27,183 bases of DNA from NCBI GenBank assembly GCA_964360605.1, contig CAYHXN010000006.1, positions 1 through 27,183 on the forward strand. Reading direction: 5' to 3'. Below the pieces are notes generated by a model. The model did not search any database and had not been told where the DNA came from. It saw only the letters and a list, made by a program, of their open reading frames with translations. This DNA comes from CAYHXN01 sp964360605. GTDB taxonomy: Bacteria > Patescibacteriota > Minisyncoccia > UBA6257 > WO2-44-18. Below, piece by piece: positions 6,872-15,190 of the stretch (position 1 is the stretch's first letter; every line of letters starts with the position of its first letter). The position numbers and the translations under genes were made by a program.

Positions 6872-9100
6872 TTATAAACCCTTTAAGACTCCCAGAAGCT
6901 GGCTTACCGTATTTTCAACGGAAAATTGCTTGGCTTTCTCACGGGCGCTTTCAATAATCTCATGACGAAAAACCTCCTCCCCGTCCAATTTTTTAATAGC
7001 CGCCAAAATCTGTTCTTTATTGCTTGGCTCCACCAAAATTCCTTCTTTGCCGTTCTCAATAATTTCGGCCAGATTCCCGATATTCGTCGTTACCACCGGT
7101 ACTCCGGCGTTCATTGCCTCAACAATCTGAAACGAAAAGCTCTCAAAAGACGTATTTAATACAAACACCCTGGCGCCTCCCAAATATTGTAATAACTCTT
7201 CACGCGAAATTGATCCAATTAGCGTAACTCTGTCTCTTAATTCCAAATTCCTAATTCCCAATTCTAACCTCTCCCGATCGGGCCCGTCTCCCGCAATCAC
7301 CAACTTCCAATCCGGTAATTCTTTCATCAACTCAATTAAAGTATCAAACCCCTTCCACGGCACCAACCGTCCTGCCGACAAAATAATTTTTCCTCTTTCC
7401 TGATACTTGATACCTGATACTTGATACTGTAAATCAATACCATTATAAATCACCCTCACCTTCTCTTTATTCCGAACCCACCCTGAAACCAATTTCTGAA
7501 AATATCTACTGGGAGTAATTACTAAATCAGCGGAACCAACCACCCATTTTTGAATCTTACGCATTAACTCAACGCGCCGGCCATACTTTTTATTTTGAAA
7601 ATCATCAATACCCTCCTTGACTCCCCAACGCTGAACGGCCTGTTCCCAAACGTAATCACCGGGTACCCGAATAATTAACTTCTTTCTTAATAACTTTGCC
7701 GCTAGCATCACCGGCAAACCGACGCTAATAGTGTCCTGCGCGAAAACAACGTCTCGGCCAAATGCTAAAAAAAACGATTTTAGAAAATATAATAGGTGTC
7801 GGATCCCAGTCGGCCAACTTCGTACCGTCCGAAAAGGCAAAACCCGTACCGCTATACCCCACTTGGGTAATTCTTTTTCTACTAAAGCGGCGTAAGTTGC
7901 TGGTCCGCCAATTTCCGGAGGATAAATGCCGGTAGCTAATAAGAGCGACGAGCAACGAGAAATAAGGGACGAGAAAATATCGGACATTTTCTGGGAAATT
8001 TTGTCCCAAGAATAATTTTCTAAAACTAATTTCCGTCCGTTTTCCGCTATTTTATCGCGTAAATTATCGTTTTTCATCAATAATTTTATTTTTTCAGCTA
8101 CGTCATTAGGATCGTCAACTTTGCAAAAAATACCCGTTTCGCCATCTTTTAAAAAATCTGGGATCCCGCCAACGTTGGTGCCAATAATCGGCAAGCCCGC
8201 GGCCATTGCTTCTAAAAAAGAACTTCCTAGGCCCTCGGAACGGGCCGTTCTAACAAAAATATCGGCTTTAACCAAATATTGTGGGATCTTTTCTGGATCA
8301 ATGTGGCCTAAAAACTCTATTTTATCGGCCACGCCTAAATCTGTGGCTAATTTTTTTAACTTTTCTTCATCCGGCCCGGCGCCTAAAACCTGAAGCTTGA
8401 AACCTACCTGCCTGCCTGTAGGCATGGAATCGTGAATCAAGGAAAAGGCTTGAATTAAAGTATCAATCCCGTTTTTGTATACTAATCTAGAAGTAGTAAT
8501 AATAACTTTTGGATTTTGGGTTGTATTTTTGGATTTTGGATTTTGGATTTTGAATTTAGTTATATCAACTCCGTTCGGCACCACCTCAATAGGTGCTTTT
8601 ACTCCATGCTTTTTCCCAAAATCCGCTAAATAATTACTAATGACTTGAACCGAATCAGCTTTTTTAAAAATAAGTTTCCAAAACGGATAAAAAATCCCTA
8701 CTTGCCGCAAAATATGCTCTTCCGAATCCCCTTCTTGAAGAGTTAAAAGCATTGGAATCGCGGGGTGCCGTAGTTTGAATAAAAGAGCCGCCAAGCCGCC
8801 GTAAGCGGCCATCATTGCCCAAATAGCTTGAAAAGGGGCCCGCCGATGCTCATTTTCTGCCGCTCGCCACGCGCGGAAAACATACAAGAATTTCTGCCAA
8901 AAACCGTAACCGCCGTCACCGACCCGGACAACTTTCATGTTAACGATTTTTTCTTGTCCCGCCCATTCCTTTTTAAATTTATGAGTAAAACAAAAAAAAT
9001 CGCGGCTGGGAACCCGATCAGTAATTTCTTTAACCGCTATTTCCGCTCCGCCGACAAATGGAAAATAAGCGAGACTAAAAATCGCGATTTTTTTAATCAT
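6872..9100 (-). CDS. Fusion of two GT4 glycosyltransferases (bifunctional)
   Basis: A 742-aa protein, about twice the usual GT4 length. Domain 1 spans about residues 1-375: FVGGAEIAVKE, VVPNGVDITKF, KVIITTSRLVYKNGIDTLI, and SEGLGSSFLEAMAAGLPI. Domain 2 spans about 385-742: LLLATGIYPPEIGGPATYA (a normal GT4 N-terminus), VIYNGID, KIILSAGRLVPWKGFDTLI, and FESFSFQIVEAMNAGVPV. Both keep the E-x7-E donor motif, so both are probably active. The linker around residues 375-386 is encoded by a heptamer array (7943-7977), and further arrays sit in loops of both halves (8507-8556, 7399-7426, 7238-7265). A palindromic insert at 8405-8426 adds the peptide MPTGRQV. The start overlaps the upstream gene by 8 bp. 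The two activities would add successive sugars, which is inference. Confidence 0.87.
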   Translation of the reverse strand: MIKKIAIFSLAYFPFVGGAEIAVKEITDRVPSRDFFCFTHKFKKEWAGQEKIVNMKVVRVGDGGYGFWQKFLYVFRAWRAAENEHRRAPFQAIWAMMAAYGGLAALLFKLRHPAIPMLLTLQEGDSEEHILRQVGIFYPFWKLIFKKADSVQVISNYLADFGKKHGVKAPIEVVPNGVDITKFKIQNPKSKNTTQNPKVIITTSRLVYKNGIDTLIQAFSLIHDSMPTGRQVGFKLQVLGAGPDEEKLKKLATDLGVADKIEFLGHIDPEKIPQYLVKADIFVRTARSEGLGSSFLEAMAAGLPIIGTNVGGIPDFLKDGETGIFCKVDDPNDVAEKIKLLMKNDNLRDKIAENGRKLVLENYSWDKISQKMSDIFSSLISRCSSLLLATGIYPPEIGGPATYAALVEKELPKWGIAVRVLPFRTVRSWPTGIRHLLYFLKSFFLAFGRDVVFAQDTISVGLPVMLAAKLLRKKLIIRVPGDYVWEQAVQRWGVKEGIDDFQNKKYGRRVELMRKIQKWVVGSADLVITPSRYFQKLVSGWVRNKEKVRVIYNGIDLQYQVSGIKYQERGKIILSAGRLVPWKGFDTLIELMKELPDWKLVIAGDGPDRERLELGIRNLELRDRVTLIGSISREELLQYLGGARVFVLNTSFESFSFQIVEAMNAGVPVVTTNIGNLAEIIENGKEGILVEPSNKEQILAAIKKLDGEEVFRHEIIESAREKAKQFSVENTVSQLLGVLKGL
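7238..7265. repeat. Degenerate heptamer array in the GT4 fusion, domain 2
   Basis: Four units on the plus strand: TAATTCC, AAATTCC, TAATTCC, CAATTCT. They encode the peptide LGIRNLELR in the loop between the ERLE and DRVTLIG segments of domain 2. Confidence 0.75.
7399..7426. repeat. Degenerate heptamer array in the GT4 fusion, hinge of domain 2
   Basis: Four almost perfect units on the plus strand: CCTGATA, CTTGATA, CCTGATA, CTTGATA. They encode QYQVSGIKYQ directly after the conserved hinge motif VIYNGID and before the first donor-domain strand, a place where GT4 enzymes vary in length. Confidence 0.8.
7943..7977. repeat. Heptamer array at the junction of the two fused GT domains
   Basis: Five units on the plus strand: GAGCGAC, GAGCAAC, GAGAAAT, AAGGGAC, GAGAAAA. 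On the coding strand they encode the linker SSLISRCSS that joins the end of domain 1 to the LLLATGIYPPE start of domain 2. The array lies where the stop codon of the first and start codon of the second gene would be expected. Confidence 0.7.
8405..8426. repeat. GC-rich palindromic insert encoding MPTGRQV
   Basis: The core TGCCTGTAGGCA has 5-bp arms (TGCCT/AGGCA) and is preceded by repeated CCTG units. It is read through in frame, giving MPTGRQV between IHDS and GFKLQVLGAG in domain 1 of the fused glycosyltransferase. Two heptamer-like units (GGAATCG, TGAATCA) follow directly at about 8426-8439. From memory, the same peptide is seen in many CPR proteins, which marks it as a dispersed repeat; a search would be needed to confirm. 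Confidence 0.65.
8507..8556. repeat. Heptamer array (TTTTGGA type) in GT4 fusion, domain 1
   Basis: Units of TTTTGGA at 8507-8513, 8527-8533, 8534-8540 and 8541-8547, with variants TTTTGGG and TTTTGAA. On the coding strand this gives KIQNPKSKNTTQNPK, with period 7 residues, inserted between VVPNGVDITKF and the strand VIITTSRLVY. Confidence 0.85.
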
Positions 9101-10232
9101 AAAATTTTTCGGTTGCTTGAATCATTTGTCCTAATGTAAGATGCTCCTTTAAAAACCGGTTGGCTGACCCAGCGGCCTTTTTGGCTTCTAGGGGATTGTC
9201 TATATAATGTTTAATTGCCCGGGCTAATTCTTCCGGCTCGCGAGGCGGCATTACTAAACCCCGCTTTGGCTCGCCGACAGCGGCACCTTCAATAATTTCC
9301 GTCATACCGCCGACTCGAGTGACAATAATAGGCAACTCCGCCGCCATCGCTTCTAGCATTGTGTAGGGCAACCCCTCCTTAATTGAAGAGAGAATAAAAA
9401 TATCCAGTGATTTTAGATAAGGAGCCGCTGGAGCAACACCAGAAGCAATAAAAAACCGGTTTTGTAAATTCAGCTTTTTGATTTTTCTTTCCAATTTAGA
9501 ACGCTCGTTTCCGGAACCGAAAATAATAAATTGGGCATTAGGAACTAATTGAGCCGCCTCAACTAAAGTGCGGTAGTCTTTTTCGCTGACTAAACGGCCG
9601 ACGGAGCCAATCCAAATCCCTTCCGGATCCAGGAAGCAACCGGCAATAGTTTTAAGATTTCTGCGAGCTTCTTTTTTAGACAGAAAAGCGATGTGTCCAA
9701 TTCCATTATAAATAGTTACTAATTTCTCTGCCGGAGCAATTTTTTTATCAAAAGCCAACCGACGATCGTACTCGGAAACATTGATAATTTTATCCTGAAA
9801 ACTAGCGGCAATTTTATGGAGTAGTATGTAAAATTTTCGGCGAAGATAAGAAAGGTTATTATTAGGGTTAAAAACCCAGCCGTGCGCCGTAAAGACAGTT
9901 TTGAGTTGAGGAGTTGAAGAGTTGAAGAGTTTATTTGTGAAATTATAAATAGAAGCGGCAAGAGCGCCGACAACTCCGGCTTTGGAACTATTTAAATGCA
10001 CAATATCTGGTTTTTCTCGTCGAAAAAAGCGGTATAACTCTCCTAGGGCTAAAATATCATTAAAAAAAACAAAGTGGGGATAAAAAGCGTTAGACAAAAA
10101 ACGAAGGTCCTGCCCACCATATAAAACTTTTACTGAAAATTTTTGAGGATCTAGCCCACTCGCCAAGTCCCTAATATATTTCTGCGCTCCGCCAATATCA
10201 TCCTTTGTCAGGACAAATAAAATTTTGGTCAT
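9093..10232 (-). CDS. GT4 family glycosyltransferase
   Basis: A 379-aa protein from the ATG at 10232 (MTKILFVLTKDDIGGAQKYI); the reading from 10238 begins with TTG. Motifs are GGAQKYIRDLASGL (acceptor-domain loop), VHLNSSKAG and FTAHGW, VTIYNGIG (hinge), IWIGSVGRLVSEKDYRTLV, and KEGLPYTMLEAMAAELPI (E-x7-E). The features match the group that transfers the first or an internal hexose to a lipid carrier, but the substrate is not determinable. Near residue 105 the peptide NSSTPQLK is encoded by an array with 8-bp period (9901-9931). The downstream gene overlaps by 8 bp; the upstream TPR gene stops 21 nt before. No SD is present. Confidence 0.88.
   Translation of the reverse strand: MTKILFVLTKDDIGGAQKYIRDLASGLDPQKFSVKVLYGGQDLRFLSNAFYPHFVFFNDILALGELYRFFRREKPDIVHLNSSKAGVVGALAASIYNFTNKLFNSSTPQLKTVFTAHGWVFNPNNNLSYLRRKFYILLHKIAASFQDKIINVSEYDRRLAFDKKIAPAEKLVTIYNGIGHIAFLSKKEARRNLKTIAGCFLDPEGIWIGSVGRLVSEKDYRTLVEAAQLVPNAQFIIFGSGNERSKLERKIKKLNLQNRFFIASGVAPAAPYLKSLDIFILSSIKEGLPYTMLEAMAAELPIIVTRVGGMTEIIEGAAVGEPKRGLVMPPREPEELARAIKHYIDNPLEAKKAAGSANRFLKEHLTLGQMIQATEKFYD
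9901..9931. repeat. Octamer array in a GT4 gene
   Basis: Three 8-bp units on the plus strand, GTTGAGGA then GTTGAAGA twice, with a partial GTT and TTGA flanks. They encode NSSTPQLK between FTNKLF and TVFTAHGW. It is the only array here with an 8-bp instead of a 7-bp period. Confidence 0.7.
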
Positions 10233-10253
10233 TGGCAATAACTGTTGCTTATT

Positions 10254-10916
10254 TTATTGACCCATTAATCTTTCAATTTCTGTCTTTATGGCAACATCAT
10301 TCGGACTAGTTTTCAACACTTCTTTATAGAACGCGAGGGCGCGGTCTTTAATTCCGAAATCGCGATAAAAATTAGCGGCTTGATAAACCGATCCGAAGAT
10401 ATTATTGGGATCCAGCTTTGCCGCCGCTACAAAATTTTCTTCGGCATGTTTTGGGTCGTGCAAATAGTAGGCGTAGAGGTTGGCTAAGTTTAGATACGGT
10501 AAAACGGTTTCTGGAGAAATAAGCTTTGCGTATTCCCAAGCATCTCGTGCGCCCACAAAATTATTAAAAAACTTCTTATGGATCCCGACTGCCATCCAGG
10601 ACTCAAAGTCCCCAAGATTCTTTTTAATCGCTGCCACGAGCTCCTCAAGATATTTCTTATGTTTCTCTATTGCTTCCTTGGGGAGTTGAAGGATAATCGG
10701 ATCATTACCAATAAAGCTTATTTGTTGGCCGATGTATTTCGGAGAAGTTGCTCCCACAGTTTCTGTGGCTAAAAATTCTTCCGTCTCGTTATTAGTAGTG
10801 TTATTTTCAACAATCATCGGGGTTTCGTTAATACCGATTATAGATCTAAAAGCTAAAAACGCTCCGGCTAACGAAACTAAAACAAGAATAATAGTAAGAA
10901 AAATCTTTATTTTCAT
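10254..10916 (-). CDS. Membrane-anchored TPR-repeat protein
   Basis: A 220-aa protein from the ATG at 10916 (MKIKIFLTII); the longer reading back to 11009 would run through a perfect terminator hairpin. Residues 4-26 form one membrane helix or uncleaved signal anchor, followed by a low-complexity Asn/Thr/Glu segment (about 33-55). From about 95 to 220 there are TPR-like helical pairs: NLGDFESWMAVGIHKKF, LPYLNLANLYAYYLHD, and IFGSVYQAANFYRDFGIKD with ALAFYKEVLKTSPND, matching the TPR consensus. It is likely an extracytoplasmic scaffold for surface glycan or S-layer assembly, as its neighbours suggest. A weak promoter (TTGTTT, 17 bp, TATTTT) may lie in the T-tract just behind the S-layer terminator. 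The role is inferred. Confidence 0.75.
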   Translation of the reverse strand: MKIKIFLTIILVLVSLAGAFLAFRSIIGINETPMIVENNTTNNETEEFLATETVGATSPKYIGQQISFIGNDPIILQLPKEAIEKHKKYLEELVAAIKKNLGDFESWMAVGIHKKFFNNFVGARDAWEYAKLISPETVLPYLNLANLYAYYLHDPKHAEENFVAAAKLDPNNIFGSVYQAANFYRDFGIKDRALAFYKEVLKTSPNDVAIKTEIERLMGQ

Positions 10917-10943
10917 ATTCTGAAAAATACCAAATTTTGCCCT

Positions 10944-10978
10944 AAAAAACAATCCCGCCCCTCGTAAGAGGGGCGGGA
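10944..10978 (-). terminator. Strong rho-independent terminator of the S-layer-like gene
   Basis: A perfect 11-bp stem (TCCCGCCCCTC at 10953-10963 with its complement at 10968-10978), loop GTAA, followed on the minus strand by a T run (10949-10944). It lies 49 nt past the S-layer stop and separates that gene from the glycan cluster, as expected for a very strongly expressed gene. Confidence 0.92.
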
Positions 10979-11026
10979 CGCCATCTAGTGGTCTCAAGTT
11001 CTCCGTCAACTGACGGATACTACCTA

Positions 11027-14000
11027 CTAAAAGGTCAAGACTTCAGCTCCGGTGGAAACCGTTGGTACACCCGGTACCAAGAATCCGTTCAGCCAATCCC
11101 ACGACGCAATAGATTGCGAAGTGTTTGTGGCGTTATCGGACCAAATGAAGTCATCTTCGGCAGCACCAGCATCCGCGTCAAGCACGCTAGCCGTGCTAGT
11201 GAACGCGGCGGCGCCGTTGGTGTTAGCAGTCGTAGTATTAGCTGTGTAATCGCAAGCCGACACTACACTGTTACCGCTGTTAGTCGTGCTATCAGCGTCA
11301 GTCCTGCAAATTGAGCTCTGCCATGCGTCGTCACCCAATAGTTTAGTAGAAATGGACGGGGTGCTGGAAGCGCCAGTCACGTCCGCTTTCAATTCAAACC
11401 ATCGAGTTTCGCCAGAGGGGATTCTAATCGCGTCAGCCGTCGCGCCAGAAGTGGCGGTCGGGTTGAAGGTAATAAAGAAATCCGCGTCTGGGTCAGCAGT
11501 GGTCACGCCCTCTTCAAAGTCCGTATTCGCCGCATTACCATCGGCAACCACCAAACCGAATTGGTTAAGTTGGCCGGTAGAGCTGCCGCAGGATGCCAAG
11601 CTGAAGCCAGCATCGCTGTAGCAGTACATGCGGTAGTTGGTAACTTTGAATACTGCGTCATCAACTTCGCTTGCAGTACCACCGTAATCAAGAACTGCTG
11701 TCGTAGTAGTAGAAATATTGAAGCTGAACTTATACAAGCCAACACCATTGGTTCCAGCAGGAGCTTCAATCTTCATTCTGTACAAGACCTGATCGCTGGT
11801 GTTAGTGAACTTGCCAGAAGTGGAAAGCTTCGTCAGGGTTGGAATCGCTTTTACGATTCTTCCGCCATTGGAAGCTGTATCAGTATCTACCACGTCATCG
11901 TCAGAACCATTGTAAACGGTCTGACCGGAAGATTGACCAGTGCCTTTAAAGCCCTGTTCGCCTTCCGCGGCATCATCGTCTGGAGCGTCACCCCATCCAC
12001 CATCCCAATCAACATTGATTAAGTGACCGGAAACAGCTTGGGACAAAGTAACGTCAACCGGAGCAATATCCGCTTTAACAGTCAATAACTTCTGAGCATT
12101 CTTCAGAATCACAAAGTTGGACAGTGTGGCAGTAGCATAATCATTGGTAAATAATACTTCACCAACTTTAGTAGCGCCGTCCCACAAAGTAACTTTAGTG
12201 AGGTCAGATGGAGAGTTAGAAGCATTAGCTTGGTCTCCACTAGCAGTAGAAGTAGCTAACTGCAAACCAATCTCATTCAATCGGATATCTTCGTATAGAG
12301 CATCTAGACGGAAAATAGCCAAAGTTTGATCAGTTGCGCCAGCCTGAATCAATTTCAACGATGGACTGGAAGGATCCAGTGCCAGAGTCAGAGTACCGGC
12401 TGTTTGCGGAACAATAGTTCGGCCAAGGTCCGTGGTAACGGTCTCGGCTACAGTTGTTCCTGAAGTAACGCCGGTTACAACCACAGCATTAGCCGCGGTA
12501 GTCAAACCACCCGCACCCCAACCAACGTACTCAGCTGTTCCACCAGCAGTCAGATTGCACTTGAGCGTCAAGCTCTTCTGAGTGCCCTTTGGAATAATTA
12601 AGCTCGCGTCAAAGGTGAAAGTATGATCAGATCCATCGGTTTGGGCATTGGTCGGATTAACAATGTTAGTGCCAGTGTTGAGGGCTGTTGCGCCATCAAA
12701 CAAAGAGCAGTTAGTCAATTCGTCCGCAGTGTTTGCAGGGTAAGAAGTAGTTAAATCAAGCTGCATTGAGGTAATCCTCAAATCTTCGCCTGATTCACTT
12801 GCGTTCAAAATGTAATTAGCAAACGGATACGCGCTAGTTCCACGAACAATGTTTTGGTCTGGCGATGAAGAAGCGGTGTTAGTTGACAACGAAAGCGTCA
12901 ACGAACCAGTCTTCATAGTCATCGTGCTCATTGTAACCGTTCCACCTCCAGGCGTTATTGTCTGGGAAGTGTTCTGACCGCGAACCGTGGTCCAGTCACT
13001 GCTCGGAGTAGTGGAAGCCGCGATTTGATCATTTTGGCTAAAATCGGTGCCTAATTTACCTTTCAATAGGTAAACACTGCGACCGACCGGGAAGATTACG
13101 GTATCAGTTATACGGATGGCATTATTGCCACCAACTAGACCATCTACCGGGCCAGCGACTACGTTACCATTAGGATCAATTAATTTGATGCTGGTAATGT
13201 CGTTGGTATCAATAGAGCCGCCGGTACCAGCAGCTTCTATTGTGGAAACGTCAAAGTTCATAGCCGCAACGCTAATGGGCTCGCCTTTAACATCTACCAA
13301 GAATCCGCCGAGTGGTTGATCAGCCAAGTTTTCAGCGATATTTTGAGCAGTTACGGTAGTAGATTGCTCAACCGTCATACTTCCAGCGCCAATAGTAACT
13401 TGGGAAGCATCATAGCTTGGCCTTGAAGATTGGAAGTCATTATCGTCGTCATTAGCATCGCTAGTTTCAGTAGCGCTAGGCAAGATACCATAGTTGTAGG
13501 TTAAACCGACAACTTGAGCGTCAGCGTAGCGATAGAGATCAAAGTCAGCAGTTCGGTTGGAGCCACTGGCAATATCGCCCTTGACCCAAACCTCTTTATT
13601 GAGGCCTTTTTCAATCTTTACGCCGCTGCCGAAGCTAGCAGTGAAATATTTCCCGTCAGAGCTAACTTTGGTGTCATACGGCACACCATCAAGATAAACT
13701 TTGACGTTTGTTAAGTCAGCTACCGCCGCGGAACCCGATTGGTTCCAGCTAATGGATTTGAACAAGATATCCTCGTTCGTACCGGCAGTAAGTTTTAGAG
13801 CAGAGAACGTGTATCCGGCAGTACCAATTTCTTTGGTAATATTCTGCCTTGGATCAAGCGCTCCAACATCCAAAGTTACGCTACCGATAGAAAGAGTGCT
13901 GTTAACATCCATGTAGTTTCCTACTAATGGGAAACTTGCATTGACGCTCGCGCCGTTGGTTTCTACGCCAACTAAGCTCAAACTAACCCTCTGTCCTTGA

Positions 14001-14836
14001 TAGTCATTCTGGTCAGCATCGGAATCACCAGCGAGGGTGATCGTCCTAGATTGACCAGCTTTGACGTTGAACGCTCCGGTTAATCTCAAGCGATGGTCGG
14101 AACCAAAGGTCTTGGAGTCGCCAATACGAATTCCATCTTCGTCAACCGCAATAACTCCGCTAAAAGCGGCGTCGTTACCTTGACCAGTCCTTTCAACGGT
14201 TAAGGACTTGACGGTTACATCTCCATCAACCGATGCAGTAAGCACTAATTTAGTAAACGGTCTGGAGGAGAATGATTCACCGAACAAGCCTGGTGCCGGT
14301 TGATCAGAAGCTAAGGTCGCAGTCAAACCACTGCCAACACCCGGAGTCGGGGCTGGAGCTGGAGACGGGGATGGAGTTGGGGAAGCCGCCGCTAAAGAGG
14401 CGTACTTAGCCCGCGATTTCGATCCGAAATAACCGACCGATGGCGTAACGCCATTGGCAGCCTGCCACTTGGCAGCAGCCGCGGCGGTCAAAGAACCGAA
14501 ATAAGTAGTTTCATTACCGGCAGAGCCAACACCGCTAGCGGCAACCGGATAACCGGAACCGTTCAAGTATTGCTGCAAGCACTTTACGTCATCGCCTTTA
14601 CTACCCACGGTGAGGTCGCGAGTAAAATTGCAAGAAACGGAAGAGCTTGGCCCTTGAGAAGAAGCGAGCTGAGCCTGTAATGCGGTAATCTGGGCCAACA
14701 AAGCGTTAATCTGCGCTTGCAAATCCGATGTGGATTTCGCGTAAGCAACAGGAATAAGCATTGCGGAACCAGAAAGCCATATCGCCGTTGTCGCAGAAAG
14801 GACAACAGACGAAATTTTTTTGGTTAAATTACTCAT
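11027..14836 (-). CDS. S-layer-like secreted protein with peptidoglycan-binding domain
   Basis: A 1269-aa protein, start ATG at 14836. Residues 1-33 are a signal peptide (KK near the N-terminus, hydrophobic core, cleavage after VAYA). Residues 35-60 form a short coiled coil (LQAQINALLAQITALQAQL). Residues 71-145 match the PG_binding_1 fold: LTVGSKGDDVKCLQQYLN and TYFGSLTAAAAAKWQAANG. A Pro/Ser/Ala-rich linker follows (about 150-170), then about 1100 residues rich in Thr, Ser, Asp, Val and Gly in beta-type segments, some recurring (VKADI/VKGDI and ITL/LTL strands). Cysteines are few. No C-terminal sorting signal is seen. Codon choice is visibly more GC-rich and more uniform than in neighbours, and no heptamer arrays interrupt it. 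With the strong terminator and long leader, this suggests the main surface-layer protein. The anchoring partner is inferred to be peptidoglycan. Confidence 0.82.
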   Translation of the reverse strand: MSNLTKKISSVVLSATTAIWLSGSAMLIPVAYAKSTSDLQAQINALLAQITALQAQLASSQGPSSSVSCNFTRDLTVGSKGDDVKCLQQYLNGSGYPVAASGVGSAGNETTYFGSLTAAAAAKWQAANGVTPSVGYFGSKSRAKYASLAAASPTPSPSPAPAPTPGVGSGLTATLASDQPAPGLFGESFSSRPFTKLVLTASVDGDVTVKSLTVERTGQGNDAAFSGVIAVDEDGIRIGDSKTFGSDHRLRLTGAFNVKAGQSRTITLAGDSDADQNDYQGQRVSLSLVGVETNGASVNASFPLVGNYMDVNSTLSIGSVTLDVGALDPRQNITKEIGTAGYTFSALKLTAGTNEDILFKSISWNQSGSAAVADLTNVKVYLDGVPYDTKVSSDGKYFTASFGSGVKIEKGLNKEVWVKGDIASGSNRTADFDLYRYADAQVVGLTYNYGILPSATETSDANDDDNDFQSSRPSYDASQVTIGAGSMTVEQSTTVTAQNIAENLADQPLGGFLVDVKGEPISVAAMNFDVSTIEAAGTGGSIDTNDITSIKLIDPNGNVVAGPVDGLVGGNNAIRITDTVIFPVGRSVYLLKGKLGTDFSQNDQIAASTTPSSDWTTVRGQNTSQTITPGGGTVTMSTMTMKTGSLTLSLSTNTASSSPDQNIVRGTSAYPFANYILNASESGEDLRITSMQLDLTTSYPANTADELTNCSLFDGATALNTGTNIVNPTNAQTDGSDHTFTFDASLIIPKGTQKSLTLKCNLTAGGTAEYVGWGAGGLTTAANAVVVTGVTSGTTVAETVTTDLGRTIVPQTAGTLTLALDPSSPSLKLIQAGATDQTLAIFRLDALYEDIRLNEIGLQLATSTASGDQANASNSPSDLTKVTLWDGATKVGEVLFTNDYATATLSNFVILKNAQKLLTVKADIAPVDVTLSQAVSGHLINVDWDGGWGDAPDDDAAEGEQGFKGTGQSSGQTVYNGSDDDVVDTDTASNGGRIVKAIPTLTKLSTSGKFTNTSDQVLYRMKIEAPAGTNGVGLYKFSFNISTTTTAVLDYGGTASEVDDAVFKVTNYRMYCYSDAGFSLASCGSSTGQLNQFGLVVADGNAANTDFEEGVTTADPDADFFITFNPTATSGATADAIRIPSGETRWFELKADVTGASSTPSISTKLLGDDAWQSSICRTDADSTTNSGNSVVSACDYTANTTTANTNGAAAFTSTASVLDADAGAAEDDFIWSDNATNTSQSIASWDWLNGFLVPGVPTVSTGAEVLTF

Positions 14837-15003
14837 TTTTTTTGTTATTAATTTCGACTAAAAATTAAATTGTTTTTATTTTAAGTTTTTAAAGTTTACC
14901 AGAATCGACCGATAAACTTTGTTTAAGATTATCCCCCCCGCTGTCGACCTTATCGCTTACCGTCTAGTGAGGATGACGGTATTGCGCGAAGAGCTAGAGT
15001 ATA
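14837..15003 (-). promoter_or_regulatory. S-layer promoter and long structured 5' leader
   Basis: On the minus strand a -10 TATACT lies at 15003-14998, with a weak -35 (TTTAAC, 16 bp upstream, at 15025-15020). Transcription would start near 14991, giving a leader of about 155 nt, unlike the near-zero leaders of nearby genes. The leader holds two perfect inverted repeats: TACCGTC/GACGGTA (14958-14964 with 14975-14981) and AAAGTTTA/TAAACTTT (14891-14898 with 14913-14920). The last 50 nt before the ATG are A/T-only or nearly so, with no SD. Such leaders often stabilise surface-protein mRNAs. Confidence 0.5.
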
Positions 15004-15027
15004 ATCCCCTAAATTGCCTGTTAAAGT

Positions 15028-15079
15028 AAAAAATCAGCCGTTTGAGGCTGAAAATCAAGCTTAAAAGCCTAAACGGCTT
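15028..15079 (-). terminator. Extended terminator hairpin
   Basis: On the minus strand an arm at 15078-15066 (beginning AGCCGTTT) pairs with 15049-15036 over 13 bp with one bulged base, and is followed by ATTTTTTA (15034-15028). Each arm can also fold on itself (AAGCC/GGCTT at 15065-15079 and CAGCC/GGCTG at 15035-15050), so alternative structures exist. It ends whatever RNA is made from 15080-15195. Confidence 0.7.
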
Positions 15080-15190
15080 ATAACTTGTGCGGCTCAGCCT
15101 CACACCGAACCTCTCCGAAATGACCGGAGAAAACTATTGATTTTTCTGCATATTACAACGAACTAAACGGTCTTTCATTACACGGCAAAA
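15028..15190 (-). ncRNA. Possible small structured RNA between two terminators
   Basis: The stretch 15080-15195 has no convincing ORF, lies downstream of one terminator (15196-15234) and ends in a second one (15028-15079). It contains two further hairpins: TCTCCG/CGGAGA (15112-15117 with 15125-15130) and GTG.GGC/GCC.CAC (15087-15103). The element CCGTTTAG occurs twice (around 15163-15170 and 15070-15077) and both copies can pair with the same downstream AAACGG. I could not match it to tmRNA, RNase P RNA, SRP RNA (no SRP core motif) or a known riboswitch. It could instead be a 3' UTR. No good promoter is recognised. Confidence 0.3.

Noticed and set aside
8507..8556. Possible CRISPR array because of regular short repeats
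   Set aside because: The units are only 7 bp, directly adjacent, without spacers, and lie inside a gene; there are no cas genes in the window.
11561..12022. A 153-codon plus-strand reading frame opposite the S-layer gene, and other antisense frames in the same stretch
   Set aside because: They lie fully inside a coherent secreted protein on the other strand, have no recognisable motif and reflect the lack of stop codons in the complementary frames of a GC-richer gene.
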